Positions 42,535 through 52,543 of a DNA stretch of 64,000 bases are shown one piece after another. The DNA lies in NCBI GenBank assembly GCA_902774915.1, contig CACYKH010000006.1:203432-267431 (forward strand). The letters are read 5' to 3'. Position numbers and translations under genes: made by a program. The notes under the pieces were generated by a model. That model did no database searches. It had not been told where the DNA came from and was given only the letters and a program-made list of their open reading frames with translations. Every line of letters starts with the position of its first letter. Positions within the stretch are counted from its first letter, which is position 1. Origin of the DNA: an uncultured Lachnospiraceae bacterium. GTDB taxonomy: Bacteria; Bacillota; Clostridia; Lachnospirales; Lachnospiraceae.

Positions 42535-44229
42535 GTGAAAAAGGGCGATATTGTAGAAGGTAAAATTGAAAGCTATAGTTTCCCTAATCGTGGAAGCTTT
42601 CTGCATATAGAGGAAAATGAACAGGCGCCAGATGGGAAGATAGAGCGTGTTATCACTGTTAAGGGCGCGCTTCCAGGACAGACTGTTAAGGCTCGCATAA
42701 AGAAGAAAAAAGAGGGCAAGGCAGATGGCATTCTGCTTGATGTGGTTAAGAAGTCTCCACAGGAAACTAAGAAGCCGATGTGTAACCACTTCTATAGCTG
42801 CGGTGGATGTACTTATCAGACCTTCGCATATACAAATCAGCTGAAGCTGAAGGAACAGATGGTGAAGGAGCTGCTGAGTGAGGTTATACCTTCATTGAGC
42901 GCTGAAAAAGATGACGAAAAGAGCTTTAAGTGGGAAGGTGTTCTTGCTTCCCCAGACCAGTTCAGATACCGCAACAAGATGGAATTTACCTTTGGTGATG
43001 CGGAGAAGGATGGTCCACTTACACTTGGACTTCATCGCAGAAATTCTACGCACGATATCATCAGTATCGATTCCTGTGCGCTGGTCAGCCCCGCATGGAA
43101 TGAGATACTTAAATATACTCAGAAGTTCTACCGTGACAAAGGAGTGCCTCATTATAACAAGCGCAGCCACACGGGTGTTCTGAGAAATCTTGTGATAAGA
43201 GAATCTGCCACTGATGGCGGAATAATCGTGAATCTTGTTACAACAACTCATCACTCCATTGATGAATATACTCGCGATATTCCATGGAATGAAAAGAGAA
43301 GTGAGACAGTTGATGAGCTTTGTCTTCCGGAATATGTAGCAGGTCTTCTTTCTCTTGGGGATACATCTCCTATAGGTATGGATGGCTATAGCTCTCACGG
43401 TTATGATTCGAATTCTGGAAAATATGGACATAAAAAGAATAAGGTTGTCAGAGATAAAAATGGTATCTTCCGCAATGCCTATCTGGCTGAGGAAGAGAAG
43501 GGTGGCTCCGGAGAATTTGAATCTCTTTCAAGGTATAACCGCATAGTCGGTGTTCTCTATACGGAGTGCGATACACTGGCGGATGCAATCATACCAGATA
43601 CTGTAACCCTGCTTTATGGACAGGATTACATTATGGAAGAGGTGCTTGGACTTAAGTTTAAGATTTCTCCATTTTCATTCTTCCAGACAAATACAAAGGG
43701 CAGTGAGGTTCTCTACTCAAAAGCCAGAGAATATGCTCTTGAGGCTTTGAACATTAATCGGGATGGATCGACTGACAGCAAAAATAAAGTTGGAACTATT
43801 TACGATCTTTACAGTGGAACAGGCACCATCGCCCAGATGATGTCTCCAGTTGCTGAAAAGGTCTATGGTATAGAAATAGTTGAGGAAGCTGTTGAGGCTG
43901 CAAAGGAAAATGCAAAACTCAACAAGCTTAAGAATTGTGAGTTCATTGCTGGAGATGTACTTAAGAAACTAGATGAACTGGAGGAAAAACCAGATCTTAT
44001 AATTCTGGATCCGCCACGTGATGGTGTGAATCCAAAAGCACTTCAGAAAATACTTTCCTATGGAGTTAAAAATCTAATCTATATTAGTTGTAAACCTACA
44101 TCTTTGGTCCGTGACCTTAAGGTTTTTGAGGGAAATGGTTACGTCCCTGTAAAGGGGTGTTGTATAGATCAATTTCCAAATACCCAACATATAGAGACTA
44201 TCGTAAAAATCAGCCGTGCTGATTCATAA
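42535..44229 (+). CDS. rlmD: 23S rRNA (uracil-C5)-methyltransferase, RlmD/RlmCD family
   Basis: TrmA-superfamily enzyme of 564 aa forming 5-methyluridine in 23S rRNA. It has an N-terminal TRAM domain (about 1-70), an iron-sulfur cluster motif CNHFYSCGGC (C-x5-C-x2-C) with a fourth Cys in SIDSCALV, the SAM loop DLYSGTGTIAQ, and the catalytic motifs LDPPRDGVNPKAL and YISCKPTSL. Start is GTG 42535 with GGGAG upstream. An unusual Gly/Ser/Tyr-rich insertion (near residues 280-305) makes it longer than the typical 450 aa. Gram-positive members often modify both U747 and U1939. Confidence 0.93.
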   Translation: MKKGDIVEGKIESYSFPNRGSFLHIEENEQAPDGKIERVITVKGALPGQTVKARIKKKKEGKADGILLDVVKKSPQETKKPMCNHFYSCGGCTYQTFAYTNQLKLKEQMVKELLSEVIPSLSAEKDDEKSFKWEGVLASPDQFRYRNKMEFTFGDAEKDGPLTLGLHRRNSTHDIISIDSCALVSPAWNEILKYTQKFYRDKGVPHYNKRSHTGVLRNLVIRESATDGGIIVNLVTTTHHSIDEYTRDIPWNEKRSETVDELCLPEYVAGLLSLGDTSPIGMDGYSSHGYDSNSGKYGHKKNKVVRDKNGIFRNAYLAEEEKGGSGEFESLSRYNRIVGVLYTECDTLADAIIPDTVTLLYGQDYIMEEVLGLKFKISPFSFFQTNTKGSEVLYSKAREYALEALNINRDGSTDSKNKVGTIYDLYSGTGTIAQMMSPVAEKVYGIEIVEEAVEAAKENAKLNKLKNCEFIAGDVLKKLDELEEKPDLIILDPPRDGVNPKALQKILSYGVKNLIYISCKPTSLVRDLKVFEGNGYVPVKGCCIDQFPNTQHIETIVKISRADS

Positions 44230-44243
44230 ACAAGGGGGTTTTT

Positions 44244-46316
44244 ATGAATAAGAAAAAGAAAAATGAATACCGTCTGTGGCGTATGCTTATTATGTGCGTT
44301 GTGGGTATTGGTATAAACCTAATTGGCTCTGTGGTTGCTGAGAAAACGGGAACTCCACTTTATCTGGATGCAAACGGAACGGTTCTTATTGCGGCAATGG
44401 GTGGATATCTTCCAGGCATCATAGTAGGACTTTTCTCCAATCTTATCAGAGGTCTGTGGGAAACGGATGTTATTTATTATTCTGTAATAAATGTATTCAT
44501 CGCCATAATCACTTATTTGTTTGTCAAAAAGAAATATATTAAAAATCCTATTGGCATTATCCTGCTCATTATTATCATGGCAGTAATCGGTGGCGGACAT
44601 GGTGCTGTTTTATCATGGATACTTAATTTTGCTTCGAATGAGAAAGCTAGTTTTTCTGCTCATATTAAGACTGATATTCTTTGGGATATAGTTGATAAAG
44701 CTATCGCCATTGTACTTCTTGTTATTTTGATGAAGGTTCTTCCAAAGAAGCTTCAGGATGCTATGAGGATAGAGGGTTGGCAACAGGCTCCGCTTTCTGA
44801 TGAGGAGATTAAGGAGGCTAAGAAGGGTCATAACCGTAAGATTTCCCTTAGAACAAAAATCCTGCTTCTTCTCTTTATGGCGTGTATAGCCATTGGAGCG
44901 GCAGCGATGATAATCAGTATATACCTCTACAGAACTTATACTATCCAACAGCATTGCAAGCTGGCGGATGGAACAGCAAATCTTGTGGCAAGTGAAATTG
45001 ATCCTGAGATGGTGGATGAATACATAAAGGATGGAGAGGATGTTCCGGGTTATCTGGAAACCGAGGAACAACTGAAAAAGATTAGGGAAAGCTCTCCTGA
45101 TACTGAGTATGTTTATGTATATAAGATACAGGAGGATGGATGCTACGTTGTATTTGATATTGATACAGAGGATCTTGAAGGAGCAGACCCGGGAACTATT
45201 ATCCCATTTGATGAGTCCTTCGATGAGTATATTCCAACTCTGTTAAAGGGTGGAAAAATCGATCCTATTATTTCGAACGACACATATGGATATCTCATAA
45301 CAGCATATTCTCCAGTTTATAATGAGGCAGGTGAATGTGTTTGCTATGCGGCAACAGATATTTCGATGGACATTATCAAGAATTATGAGATGACATTTAT
45401 CGCGAAGCTTCTTTCTCTCTTTGTTGGATTCTTCGTATTTGTTATTGCTGTAGGTCTTTGGGTTTCCGAATACAATATCGTTCTTCCAGTGAATACAATG
45501 GCTATCAGCGCAAGTTCGTTTGCTTACGATAATGAAACTGCACTTGAGGAGAACCTGAAGCATATCAAACAGCTGAAAATTCATACTGGTGACGAGATTG
45601 AGAACATGTACCAGGCATTTTCGCGTACAACCGAGAAGAGTATGAATTATGTGCACGATCTCAACAGTAAAACAGAGACTATTTCTCAAATGCAAAATGC
45701 ACTCATCATCGTTATGGCTGATATGGTTGAGAACCGTGATGAGAATACCGGAGATCACATTAAGAAGACTGCTGAATATACAAAGATCATCATGGATAAG
45801 ATGAAGGAGCTGGGTTATTACAAGGGTCAGCTTACAACAAGATTTATGAACGATGTTGTTAATTCAGCGCCACTTCATGATATTGGTAAGATACATGTTT
45901 CTGACATGATACTTAATAAACCTGGAAAGCTGACAGACGAAGAGTTCGAGATTATGAAATCTCATACAACAGCAGGTGCTGATATTCTTGATCAGGTTAT
46001 TGCAAAGGTTCCGGATTCTGGTTATCTGAAAGAGGCTAAGAACCTGGCTGAGTTCCATCACGAGAAGTGGAACGGCAAGGGCTATCCTAAGGGACTTGTA
46101 GGAGAGGAAATTCCTCTTTCCGCACGAATCATGGCAGTTGCAGATGTATTCGATGCCCTTGTATCAGATAGATGCTACAAGAAAGCATTTCCTTTTGAAA
46201 AGGCTATGAGCATTATTAAGGAAGATGCTGGTACTCACTTCGATCCATTGGTTGCGGATGCTTTTATCCAGGCTGAGGACGAGGTTAGAAAGGTAGCTGA
46301 GAAGCATTCTAAGTAG
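44244..46316 (+). CDS. Membrane HD-GYP phosphodiesterase with transporter-like N-terminal sensor
   Basis: Membrane protein of 690 aa. Five N-terminal membrane segments (about 13-160) contain Gly-rich motifs like YLPGIIVGLFSNLI, resembling substrate-binding S components of ECF vitamin transporters. A sixth segment (about 205-230) is followed by an extracytoplasmic Cache-like domain to about 380, a seventh segment, and an HD-GYP domain: HD at 545-546 in LHDIGKIHVSD, HH at 605-606, and GYP at 613-615. All HD-GYP metal ligands are visible, so it should break down cyclic-di-GMP in response to an extracellular or membrane-bound ligand. ATG 44244 has AAGGGGG and follows rlmD by 14 bases. Confidence 0.88.
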   Translation: MNKKKKNEYRLWRMLIMCVVGIGINLIGSVVAEKTGTPLYLDANGTVLIAAMGGYLPGIIVGLFSNLIRGLWETDVIYYSVINVFIAIITYLFVKKKYIKNPIGIILLIIIMAVIGGGHGAVLSWILNFASNEKASFSAHIKTDILWDIVDKAIAIVLLVILMKVLPKKLQDAMRIEGWQQAPLSDEEIKEAKKGHNRKISLRTKILLLLFMACIAIGAAAMIISIYLYRTYTIQQHCKLADGTANLVASEIDPEMVDEYIKDGEDVPGYLETEEQLKKIRESSPDTEYVYVYKIQEDGCYVVFDIDTEDLEGADPGTIIPFDESFDEYIPTLLKGGKIDPIISNDTYGYLITAYSPVYNEAGECVCYAATDISMDIIKNYEMTFIAKLLSLFVGFFVFVIAVGLWVSEYNIVLPVNTMAISASSFAYDNETALEENLKHIKQLKIHTGDEIENMYQAFSRTTEKSMNYVHDLNSKTETISQMQNALIIVMADMVENRDENTGDHIKKTAEYTKIIMDKMKELGYYKGQLTTRFMNDVVNSAPLHDIGKIHVSDMILNKPGKLTDEEFEIMKSHTTAGADILDQVIAKVPDSGYLKEAKNLAEFHHEKWNGKGYPKGLVGEEIPLSARIMAVADVFDALVSDRCYKKAFPFEKAMSIIKEDAGTHFDPLVADAFIQAEDEVRKVAEKHSK

Positions 46317-46366
46317 TATTTTCAGACGTAGTTTTCATTACTAGCTTTTCTAAGAAGTAGTGTTTG

Positions 46367-46375
46367 TGTTATCAT
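46367..46375 (+). promoter_or_regulatory. Extended -10 promoter of the second acyl-CoA synthetase
   Basis: TGT followed by TATCAT (46370-46375), with TTTCTA 17 bases upstream as a weak -35. No clear terminator separates it from the HD-GYP gene. Confidence 0.45.
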
Positions 46376-46418
46376 ATTTGATGTTGCTAAAAAAGAACAA
46401 AAAGGAGTAATTACTATA

Positions 46419-48047
46419 ATGAAAAATAAGGCATATCCATATTATAATCCACCTCAGATCACAAACCTGAAGAATATGATAAACAGGAGAGCTACAGAGA
46501 GTGCAAACGAGACAGCATTTGTTTATCCATGTGAGACAGGAGAGATGAAGAAAACTTTCCTTGATCTTAAGGAAGATGTGGATGCATTTGGTGCTTGGAT
46601 GTACAACAAGAAGATTAAAGATAAGCACGTTGCTATTGTTGGTGAGAATTCATATGAGTGGCTGGTTGCATACTTCGCATGTGTTAACGGTGGAAATGTG
46701 GCTGTAGCTATTGATAAAGGTCTTCCTGATGAAGAGATTGAAGCTCTTGCTAAGACAGGCGATGTGGAAGTGGGATTTGCTACTGATACATATTATGAGA
46801 AGGTTAATAAAAGAATCGGTAAGAAGGTTTACAATCTTAAGGACTTTGATGATATCCTTTCTGAAGGCCGTGGTCTTATCAGAGAAGGTGCAAATGACTT
46901 CCTTAACTATGAGATCGATGCTGATAAAACTGCAACAATCCTCTTTACTTCTGGTACATCTGGAGTAAGTAAGGGAGTTGAGCTTACAAATAGAAATATT
47001 GCTTTTGAGATTGTTCATACAAGTATGCTCTTTGAACCAAAGGGCGGAGTGCTTGCAGTACTTCCTTTCCATCATGCATTTGGACTTGTAGTTGGTATTC
47101 TGATGGTTATCAATTATGGACAGCCTATTTATATTAATAAGAGTCTTAAGTATGTTAAGAAGAATATGGTTGATTTTAAACCTCAGACAATGTTCCTCGT
47201 TCCTATGTTTGTAGAGTTCTTCCACAAGCAGATTTGGGCAGAGGTTGCTAAGAAGGGTAAAACTCAGGCATTTAAGGGTCTTATGAAATCTACAGACCTT
47301 CTTCTTAAGACAGGCGTGGATGTAAGAAAGAAAACATATGGTTCTATCCAGAAGGTATTTGGTGGAAACCTTGAGTATATTATCTGTGGTGGAGCGGCAC
47401 TTGATCCAATGTATGTAAGAGAGTTCCGTACTTGGGGAATTGAGATTCTTAATGGATATGGTGCTACAGAATGTTCACCTTGTACAGCTGTTAACAGAGC
47501 TGGACATAAGAAGGATGGAAGTGTTGGAATTCTTGTTCCTGGAATTGAAGTTAAGGCTACAGAGGAAGGCGAGATTGCTTTCAAGGGTGACCTTGTTATG
47601 AAGGGTTATTACAAGAATCCGGAAGCTACAGCTGAGGCACTTATTGATGGTTGGTATCATACAGGAGATCTTGGTTATGTGGATGATGAGAATTTCATCT
47701 TCCTTACAGGCCGTAAGAAGAACCTGATCATCCTCAGTAATGGTGAGAATATTTCTCCTGAGGAACTTGAGCAGGATATTGCTAGAGATGATGCTGTAAA
47801 CGAAGTTCTCGTTTATGATGAGGGTGGAAAGATCACAGCTGAGATTTTCCCAGATGAAGAACATATGGGCGATACAGCTTACTTCGAGAAATTGAAGAAT
47901 AAAGTTAATAAGGGTAGACCTATGTATAAGCAGATCTTCAAGGTTAAGCTTCGTGAAGAAGAGTTCATTAAGAATGCCAGCATGAAGATAGTAAGATACA
48001 AGAATATCCCTGGAGCTCAGGCGCCAGCCTCAGCGCCAGAAGACTAA
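46419..48047 (+). CDS. AMP-dependent acyl-CoA/acyl-ACP synthetase
   Basis: Adenylate-forming enzyme of 542 aa. The core motifs are LFTSGTSGVSKGVELT, NGYGATECSP, GWYHTGDLGYVDDENFIFLTGRKKNLI and a C-terminal Lys in IKNASMKIVR. The ending SAPED is disordered. AAAAGGAG precedes ATG 46419. The sequence is only distantly similar to the synthetase at 22226, so these are different subfamilies; this one resembles long-chain fatty acid or phospholipid-recycling ligases. No other lipid gene is adjacent. Confidence 0.88.
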   Translation: MKNKAYPYYNPPQITNLKNMINRRATESANETAFVYPCETGEMKKTFLDLKEDVDAFGAWMYNKKIKDKHVAIVGENSYEWLVAYFACVNGGNVAVAIDKGLPDEEIEALAKTGDVEVGFATDTYYEKVNKRIGKKVYNLKDFDDILSEGRGLIREGANDFLNYEIDADKTATILFTSGTSGVSKGVELTNRNIAFEIVHTSMLFEPKGGVLAVLPFHHAFGLVVGILMVINYGQPIYINKSLKYVKKNMVDFKPQTMFLVPMFVEFFHKQIWAEVAKKGKTQAFKGLMKSTDLLLKTGVDVRKKTYGSIQKVFGGNLEYIICGGAALDPMYVREFRTWGIEILNGYGATECSPCTAVNRAGHKKDGSVGILVPGIEVKATEEGEIAFKGDLVMKGYYKNPEATAEALIDGWYHTGDLGYVDDENFIFLTGRKKNLIILSNGENISPEELEQDIARDDAVNEVLVYDEGGKITAEIFPDEEHMGDTAYFEKLKNKVNKGRPMYKQIFKVKLREEEFIKNASMKIVRYKNIPGAQAPASAPED

Positions 48048-48059
48048 AAAAATACTAAG

Positions 48060-48090
48060 GATCCTGAGCTCAGCTCAGGATCTTTTTTTT
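48060..48090 (+). terminator. Intrinsic terminator of the second acyl-CoA synthetase gene
   Basis: Perfect 10-bp stem GATCCTGAGC/GCTCAGGATC, loop TCA, followed by eight T. Confidence 0.95.
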
Positions 48091-48119
48091 AAGGAATTCT
48101 CGCATTCTTTGTGTTTGTG

Positions 48120-48128
48120 TGGTAAAAT
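48120..48128 (+). promoter_or_regulatory. Extended -10 promoter of the NptA-Bat operon
   Basis: TGG followed by TAAAAT (48123-48128); no good -35 box is seen. It lies 60 bases before the cotransporter gene. Confidence 0.5.
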
Positions 48129-48187
48129 GTATGTTTGAGTCGTTATAGGTTCGAAAATGAGAAAATAATTATATCAGGGGATTAATT

Positions 48188-50161
48188 ATGGATATCATTA
48201 GCATACTACAACTTTTCGGAGGAATAGGTCTTTTCCTGTTCGGAATGAGCCAGATGAGTTCATCTTTGGAGAAACTTACTGGTTCGGGTTTAGAGAAGTT
48301 ATTAGAGACAGTGACAACCAGTAAAAAGAAGGGCGTTGGCGCTGCAAAGGGCTGGGCCTTTGGTATGGGTGTTACAGGTATTATACAGAGTTCGGCTGCT
48401 ACAACTATCATGCTTGTTGGTTTCGTAAATGCCGGGATAATGAAAGTTGCTCAGGCTATGCCGGTTGTATTTGGTTCAAATGTCGGTAGCACAGTAACTG
48501 CTCAGATTCTTCGTCTTGGTGATATAAAAAACGATACATTGATCCTGCAGTTATTTAGGCCGTCATCTTTTGCTCCAATCCTTGTAGGAATTGGTGCATT
48601 TGTAATTCTTTTTACAAAGAGTAAGAGAGCAAAAAATATAGCTGGCATTTTTGTAGGTTTGGGCATGCTATTCTATGGTATGACACTCATGGAGGATGTT
48701 TTTGCTCCGCTTAAGGAGAATGAGAATTTTCAGTCTCTTTTTACATCGTTTGAAAATCCATTGCTTGGAATTCTTATAGGTATTGCTATTACCATAATTT
48801 TGCAGAGTTCAAATGCTTCTGTAGGTATTCTTCAGGCACTGTCGGCAACAGGGGTTGTTTCTTACGCAGTTGCTATTCCGATCATTATAGGAGAGAACCT
48901 TGGAAAGTGTTCTACAACAATTATTGGCGGTATCGGAGCTAATAAAAAAGCCAAGCGCCTTGTTGTTGGATATCTTTTCTTCAACATATTTGGTGCGTTA
49001 GTATTTGGAATAATTATTTATCTTTTGAATGCGGCAATAGGACTTCCTTTTATGACGAAGCTGGTTAACAGAGGTGACATTGCTACACTTCACTTCCTCT
49101 TTAACTTCCTGACAAGCTTGATTCTGCTTCCATTTTCTAAGCAGATTTCTGAATTCACAGAGAAGGTTGTTGGAGGAGATGAGGAAAGAGCGGAAGATAT
49201 AGAACTTTCGAAACTGGACGATATGCTTCTGAATACTCCTACCATTGCATTGGAGCAGTGTAAGACGGTTATTCATAAGATGGGCGAAGCCATTATGGAA
49301 AACTATGAACTGGCAACCAGCATGATCTACCAGTATGATGAAACAAAGCTTCCTCGTATGGAAGAAAATGAGGCCTTAATCGATAAATGTGAAACTGCAC
49401 TTTCTGCATATATTGTTCGAATTAATAGAAATCGTCTGACAAGCGAAGATAAGCTTACAGCTTATGAAATATTGAATTCAATTGGAGACTTTGAACGAAT
49501 GGGTGATTATTGTATGAACATCGCATTCGTTGCTCAGGATAAGAATGAACAGGATATTCACTTCTCGCCTGCAGGACATAGAGAGGCAGAGGATATAATC
49601 GCAGCCGTTAAGTATACTATTGAGACTGCTTTTACTGCTTTCAGAGAGGACGATCTTTCAATGGCCGTAAGAGTTGAACCTCTTTCGGAAACAATAGATG
49701 AACTTAAAGAAATAATTAAGTCTCATCACGTTGACAGACTTCAGGAAGGCACTTGTAGTATTGCCGGTGGAGTTCTTCTGTTTGATCTGGTAAACAGTTT
49801 TGAGAGGATTGCATCTCACGCGGCAAACGTTTCTCTCCATGTGATCAAGAAGACCAGAGGAGATGAAGAATTCGACGAGATGCATGGTCATGCAAATGAT
49901 AATCATAGTGAAGAGTACAAAGCGCTCTATCATTACTATGAGTCACAATATATTGAGCCTATCCTAAAGAAAAATCATATGGACGAGAAGGCGCCTAAGG
50001 TTATTGACAAGGATGTCATTAAGTCCGAAAAGGCTGGTAAGGAAAAAGCAAAAGAGAAAGAGAAAGCCAAGGAGAAGGAAAAGGCTAACAAAAAGAAACA
50101 GACAAAAGAAGAGGATAAGAAGAAATCCAAGAATAAGAGTGATAGTGAGGAGAAGAAGTAA
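48188..50161 (+). CDS. Na/Pi cotransporter (NptA family) with C-terminal PhoU domain
   Basis: Membrane protein of 657 aa. The first 330 residues hold two inverted transport repeats, each with the QSS signature: QSSAATT starting at Gln67 and QSSNASVG at Gln206. The cytoplasmic PhoU-like helical region runs from about 345 to 570. It ends in a very Lys/Glu-rich repeat tail (KEKAKEKEKAKEKEKA) of about 50 residues that looks disordered or coiled. It should import phosphate with sodium, with the PhoU part regulating it. Its stop codon overlaps the MoxR start in TAATG, so transport and the MoxR set are tightly coupled. Confidence 0.93.
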   Translation: MDIISILQLFGGIGLFLFGMSQMSSSLEKLTGSGLEKLLETVTTSKKKGVGAAKGWAFGMGVTGIIQSSAATTIMLVGFVNAGIMKVAQAMPVVFGSNVGSTVTAQILRLGDIKNDTLILQLFRPSSFAPILVGIGAFVILFTKSKRAKNIAGIFVGLGMLFYGMTLMEDVFAPLKENENFQSLFTSFENPLLGILIGIAITIILQSSNASVGILQALSATGVVSYAVAIPIIIGENLGKCSTTIIGGIGANKKAKRLVVGYLFFNIFGALVFGIIIYLLNAAIGLPFMTKLVNRGDIATLHFLFNFLTSLILLPFSKQISEFTEKVVGGDEERAEDIELSKLDDMLLNTPTIALEQCKTVIHKMGEAIMENYELATSMIYQYDETKLPRMEENEALIDKCETALSAYIVRINRNRLTSEDKLTAYEILNSIGDFERMGDYCMNIAFVAQDKNEQDIHFSPAGHREAEDIIAAVKYTIETAFTAFREDDLSMAVRVEPLSETIDELKEIIKSHHVDRLQEGTCSIAGGVLLFDLVNSFERIASHAANVSLHVIKKTRGDEEFDEMHGHANDNHSEEYKALYHYYESQYIEPILKKNHMDEKAPKVIDKDVIKSEKAGKEKAKEKEKAKEKEKANKKKQTKEEDKKKSKNKSDSEEKK

Positions 50162-51162
50162 TGGATAATTTTAATCAGAAAGCGGCAATCTCTCAGGAAG
50201 AGTTTAACTACGCACAGGATGTTATAAAGAAACTGTCCAGCTACTATGATAGCAAGGTGGTGGGACAGCAGAATCTGAAGTTTGCCTTGGTTGCATCTAT
50301 CATCGCAGATGGACATGTGCTGATCGAATCAGTACCTGGTCTTGCTAAGACAACTGCAGCTAAAACTATTTCAGATGCGGTTGATGGAAAGTTTTCACGT
50401 ATTCAGTGTACACCTGACCTTCTTCCAAGTGATATTATTGGTACTCAGGTTTATAACCAGTCAACAGGTGAGTTCGATACAACACTCGGACCTGTATTCG
50501 CAAACTTTGTTCTTCTGGACGAGATTAACCGTTCAAGTGCAAAGACACAGAGTGCCATGCTTGAGGCCATGCAGGAAAGACAGGTTACTATCGGTGGTCA
50601 GTCTTATAAAATGCCTGGCGATGTATTCATAGTTATCGCTACACAGAACCCTATCGAACAGGAGGGTACTTATCTTCTTAGTGAGGCACAGACAGACCGT
50701 TTCATAATTAAAGAGAAGATTACATATCCAAAGCCTGAAGAAGAGGCAGAGATTCTTAATAGAATAGAATCTGGTGTGATAAGAAAAACACCTGCAGTTC
50801 TTTCTATTCAGGACGTTGATAATCTTCAGACAATCGCAGAAAAGGTTTATGTAGATGCATCTATTAAGAAATATATTTCTTATATTGTTGATGCAACCAG
50901 ACATACAGAAACTGTACTTCCACAGGAGCTGAGCCGTTATGTAAGAATGGGTGCCAGCCCAAGAGCTTCTATTGCATTCATGAAGATTGCAAAGGCTGTT
51001 GCTCTCATCTACGGACGTACTTATGTAATTCCAGATGATGTAAAGCTTCTTCGTCATCAGGTACTCCGTCACAGAGTTGAGCTTAATTATGCAGCTATCG
51101 CTGATAATGTTTCAGTAGAAACAATCATCGACAGATTAGTAGGAGCTATTCAGACTCCATAA
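50161..51162 (+). CDS. MoxR-family AAA+ ATPase
   Basis: AAA ATPase of 333 aa. Walker A is VPGLAKTT with Lys63, Walker B is LLDEINRS with Asp120-Glu121, and sensor 1 is the Asn in ATQNP. MoxR ATPases act as chaperones that load or mature VWA-domain proteins; DUF58 and VWA genes follow directly, as in Bat-type operons. It shares one base with the cotransporter stop codon. Confidence 0.95.
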   Translation: MDNFNQKAAISQEEFNYAQDVIKKLSSYYDSKVVGQQNLKFALVASIIADGHVLIESVPGLAKTTAAKTISDAVDGKFSRIQCTPDLLPSDIIGTQVYNQSTGEFDTTLGPVFANFVLLDEINRSSAKTQSAMLEAMQERQVTIGGQSYKMPGDVFIVIATQNPIEQEGTYLLSEAQTDRFIIKEKITYPKPEEEAEILNRIESGVIRKTPAVLSIQDVDNLQTIAEKVYVDASIKKYISYIVDATRHTETVLPQELSRYVRMGASPRASIAFMKIAKAVALIYGRTYVIPDDVKLLRHQVLRHRVELNYAAIADNVSVETIIDRLVGAIQTP

Positions 51163-51203
51163 TCTACTTAAGGAACAGCTAAAGATCATAGAAGGAAGTT
51201 AGT

Positions 51204-52079
51204 ATGGATTACGATTATCTTGCACGTATTAAAGCGTCTATTCAATTGTATACGCACAAGAAAACTTCAAATATTCTTGATGGTGAGTTCAGTTCTATTT
51301 ATAGAGGGCGGAGCTTTGATTTTGATGACCTCAGAGAATATGTTTATGGCGACAGCGTGAGAGATATCGACTGGAAATCTTCTTCAAAAACTGGAAGAGT
51401 TCTTATCCGTAGATACATTGCAGATAAAAAGCATAACATTCTTTTCGTTGGTGATGCCGGCGGAAAGTTCAAGGGTGATACAGATGCGGGAGAGTCAAAG
51501 AGCGCCATCGCGCTAAATGTTCTGGGTACCATCAGTTATCTGGTAAATGATCATAGCGATGACTATGCACTTCTTACCAGTACAGACCAGGGTTATGATT
51601 TCAGCTTTTTCAAATCTGGAAAGCAACATCTTGAGAATCTGCTTATAAGATATGAAAAGTGCCTGAATAATGAGGAATCCAAGCCTCTGGGAGAAACTCT
51701 TGATTATATAGCTGAGAATATTCATCGAAAGATGATCATATTTATAATCACAGATATGGATGGCATTGCCAGCCTGAATGATAATCTTCTGAAGAAGCTT
51801 ACAGTTATGAATGATGTAATGATCATAAACATTGAAGATGCATTCCTCACAGGTGATCATCTGTATGATCTTTCCACAAAGAATTATGAAAAAGACTATA
51901 TGCTGCATGATAGAAAGCTTCATGCGGCTGAGGTTAATGATAGAAATCTCCGCAGAGCTAATGCGGAAGAGTTGTTTAAAAAGCATCGTATCAGTGCTGT
52001 AAATGTCAGCCGCGAGAACGATGTTGTAGATAAAGTAGTAGAGCTTTTTGAAAGGCACAAGAATGAAAACATCAGTTGA
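51204..52079 (+). CDS. DUF58 domain protein
   Basis: Cytoplasmic protein of 291 aa with the DUF58 signature FDDLREYVYGDSVRDIDWKSSSKTGRVLIRRY near residues 34-66 and a VWA-like fold after it (ILFVGDAGG). It is the usual partner of MoxR in these operons; the biochemical role is not established. GAAGG lies before ATG 51204. Confidence 0.92.
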   Translation: MDYDYLARIKASIQLYTHKKTSNILDGEFSSIYRGRSFDFDDLREYVYGDSVRDIDWKSSSKTGRVLIRRYIADKKHNILFVGDAGGKFKGDTDAGESKSAIALNVLGTISYLVNDHSDDYALLTSTDQGYDFSFFKSGKQHLENLLIRYEKCLNNEESKPLGETLDYIAENIHRKMIIFIITDMDGIASLNDNLLKKLTVMNDVMIINIEDAFLTGDHLYDLSTKNYEKDYMLHDRKLHAAEVNDRNLRRANAEELFKKHRISAVNVSRENDVVDKVVELFERHKNENIS

Positions 52080-52542
52080 GTTACAGGATCCGTTTTCATA
52101 TATGATCATTTGGATCATCCTTGCTGTTCTCTTTATTGCAGCGGTTATTTTTGCACAGCTCTATTTTAGAAAAGTGCTGGGCGACAGGCTTAAGAAACCT
52201 CGTACACCAAAGCTTAAGAAGGTTCCGCCTGCTACGCTGGATAACATTAAGAGAAAGTATCTGGGTGAGCTGACATATATTGAATCAGACCTGGTAAATA
52301 ATAGAATAACTATCAGAGAAGCTTATCATAAGCTTAGTAAGAACATCAGAATGTTTGTTTTTGAAGTTACCGGAATTAAGGTTCAGAAGTATACTCTGAC
52401 TGAGATCAGAAGAGTGAACATTCCACCTCTTACTAATCTTGTGAGAGAATATTATGAGCCTGAATTTGCGAGAGAAACTCGCGCAGATGTAAGGTCTTCA
52501 ATTTATAAAACTCGAGAACTCATACAGAGTTGGAGGAGATAG
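52063..52542 (+). CDS. Small membrane protein of the MoxR/Bat cluster, 159 aa
   Basis: One hydrophobic segment at about residues 12-32, then a basic Pro/Lys stretch (RLKKPRTPKLKKVPP) and a helical cytoplasmic domain. ATG 52063 has AAAGG at 52051-52055; it overlaps the DUF58 gene by 17 bases. It occupies the slot held by DUF4381-type proteins in Bat operons, and the general layout fits, but I could not confirm the family from motifs. Confidence 0.78.
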   Translation: MKTSVELQDPFSYMIIWIILAVLFIAAVIFAQLYFRKVLGDRLKKPRTPKLKKVPPATLDNIKRKYLGELTYIESDLVNNRITIREAYHKLSKNIRMFVFEVTGIKVQKYTLTEIRRVNIPPLTNLVREYYEPEFARETRADVRSSIYKTRELIQSWRR

Positions 52543-52543
52543 T

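Noticed and set aside
46650-47225. Antisense open frame (about 191 codons) in the second acyl-CoA synthetase
   Set aside because: Opposite a well-conserved enzyme core; no start signals.
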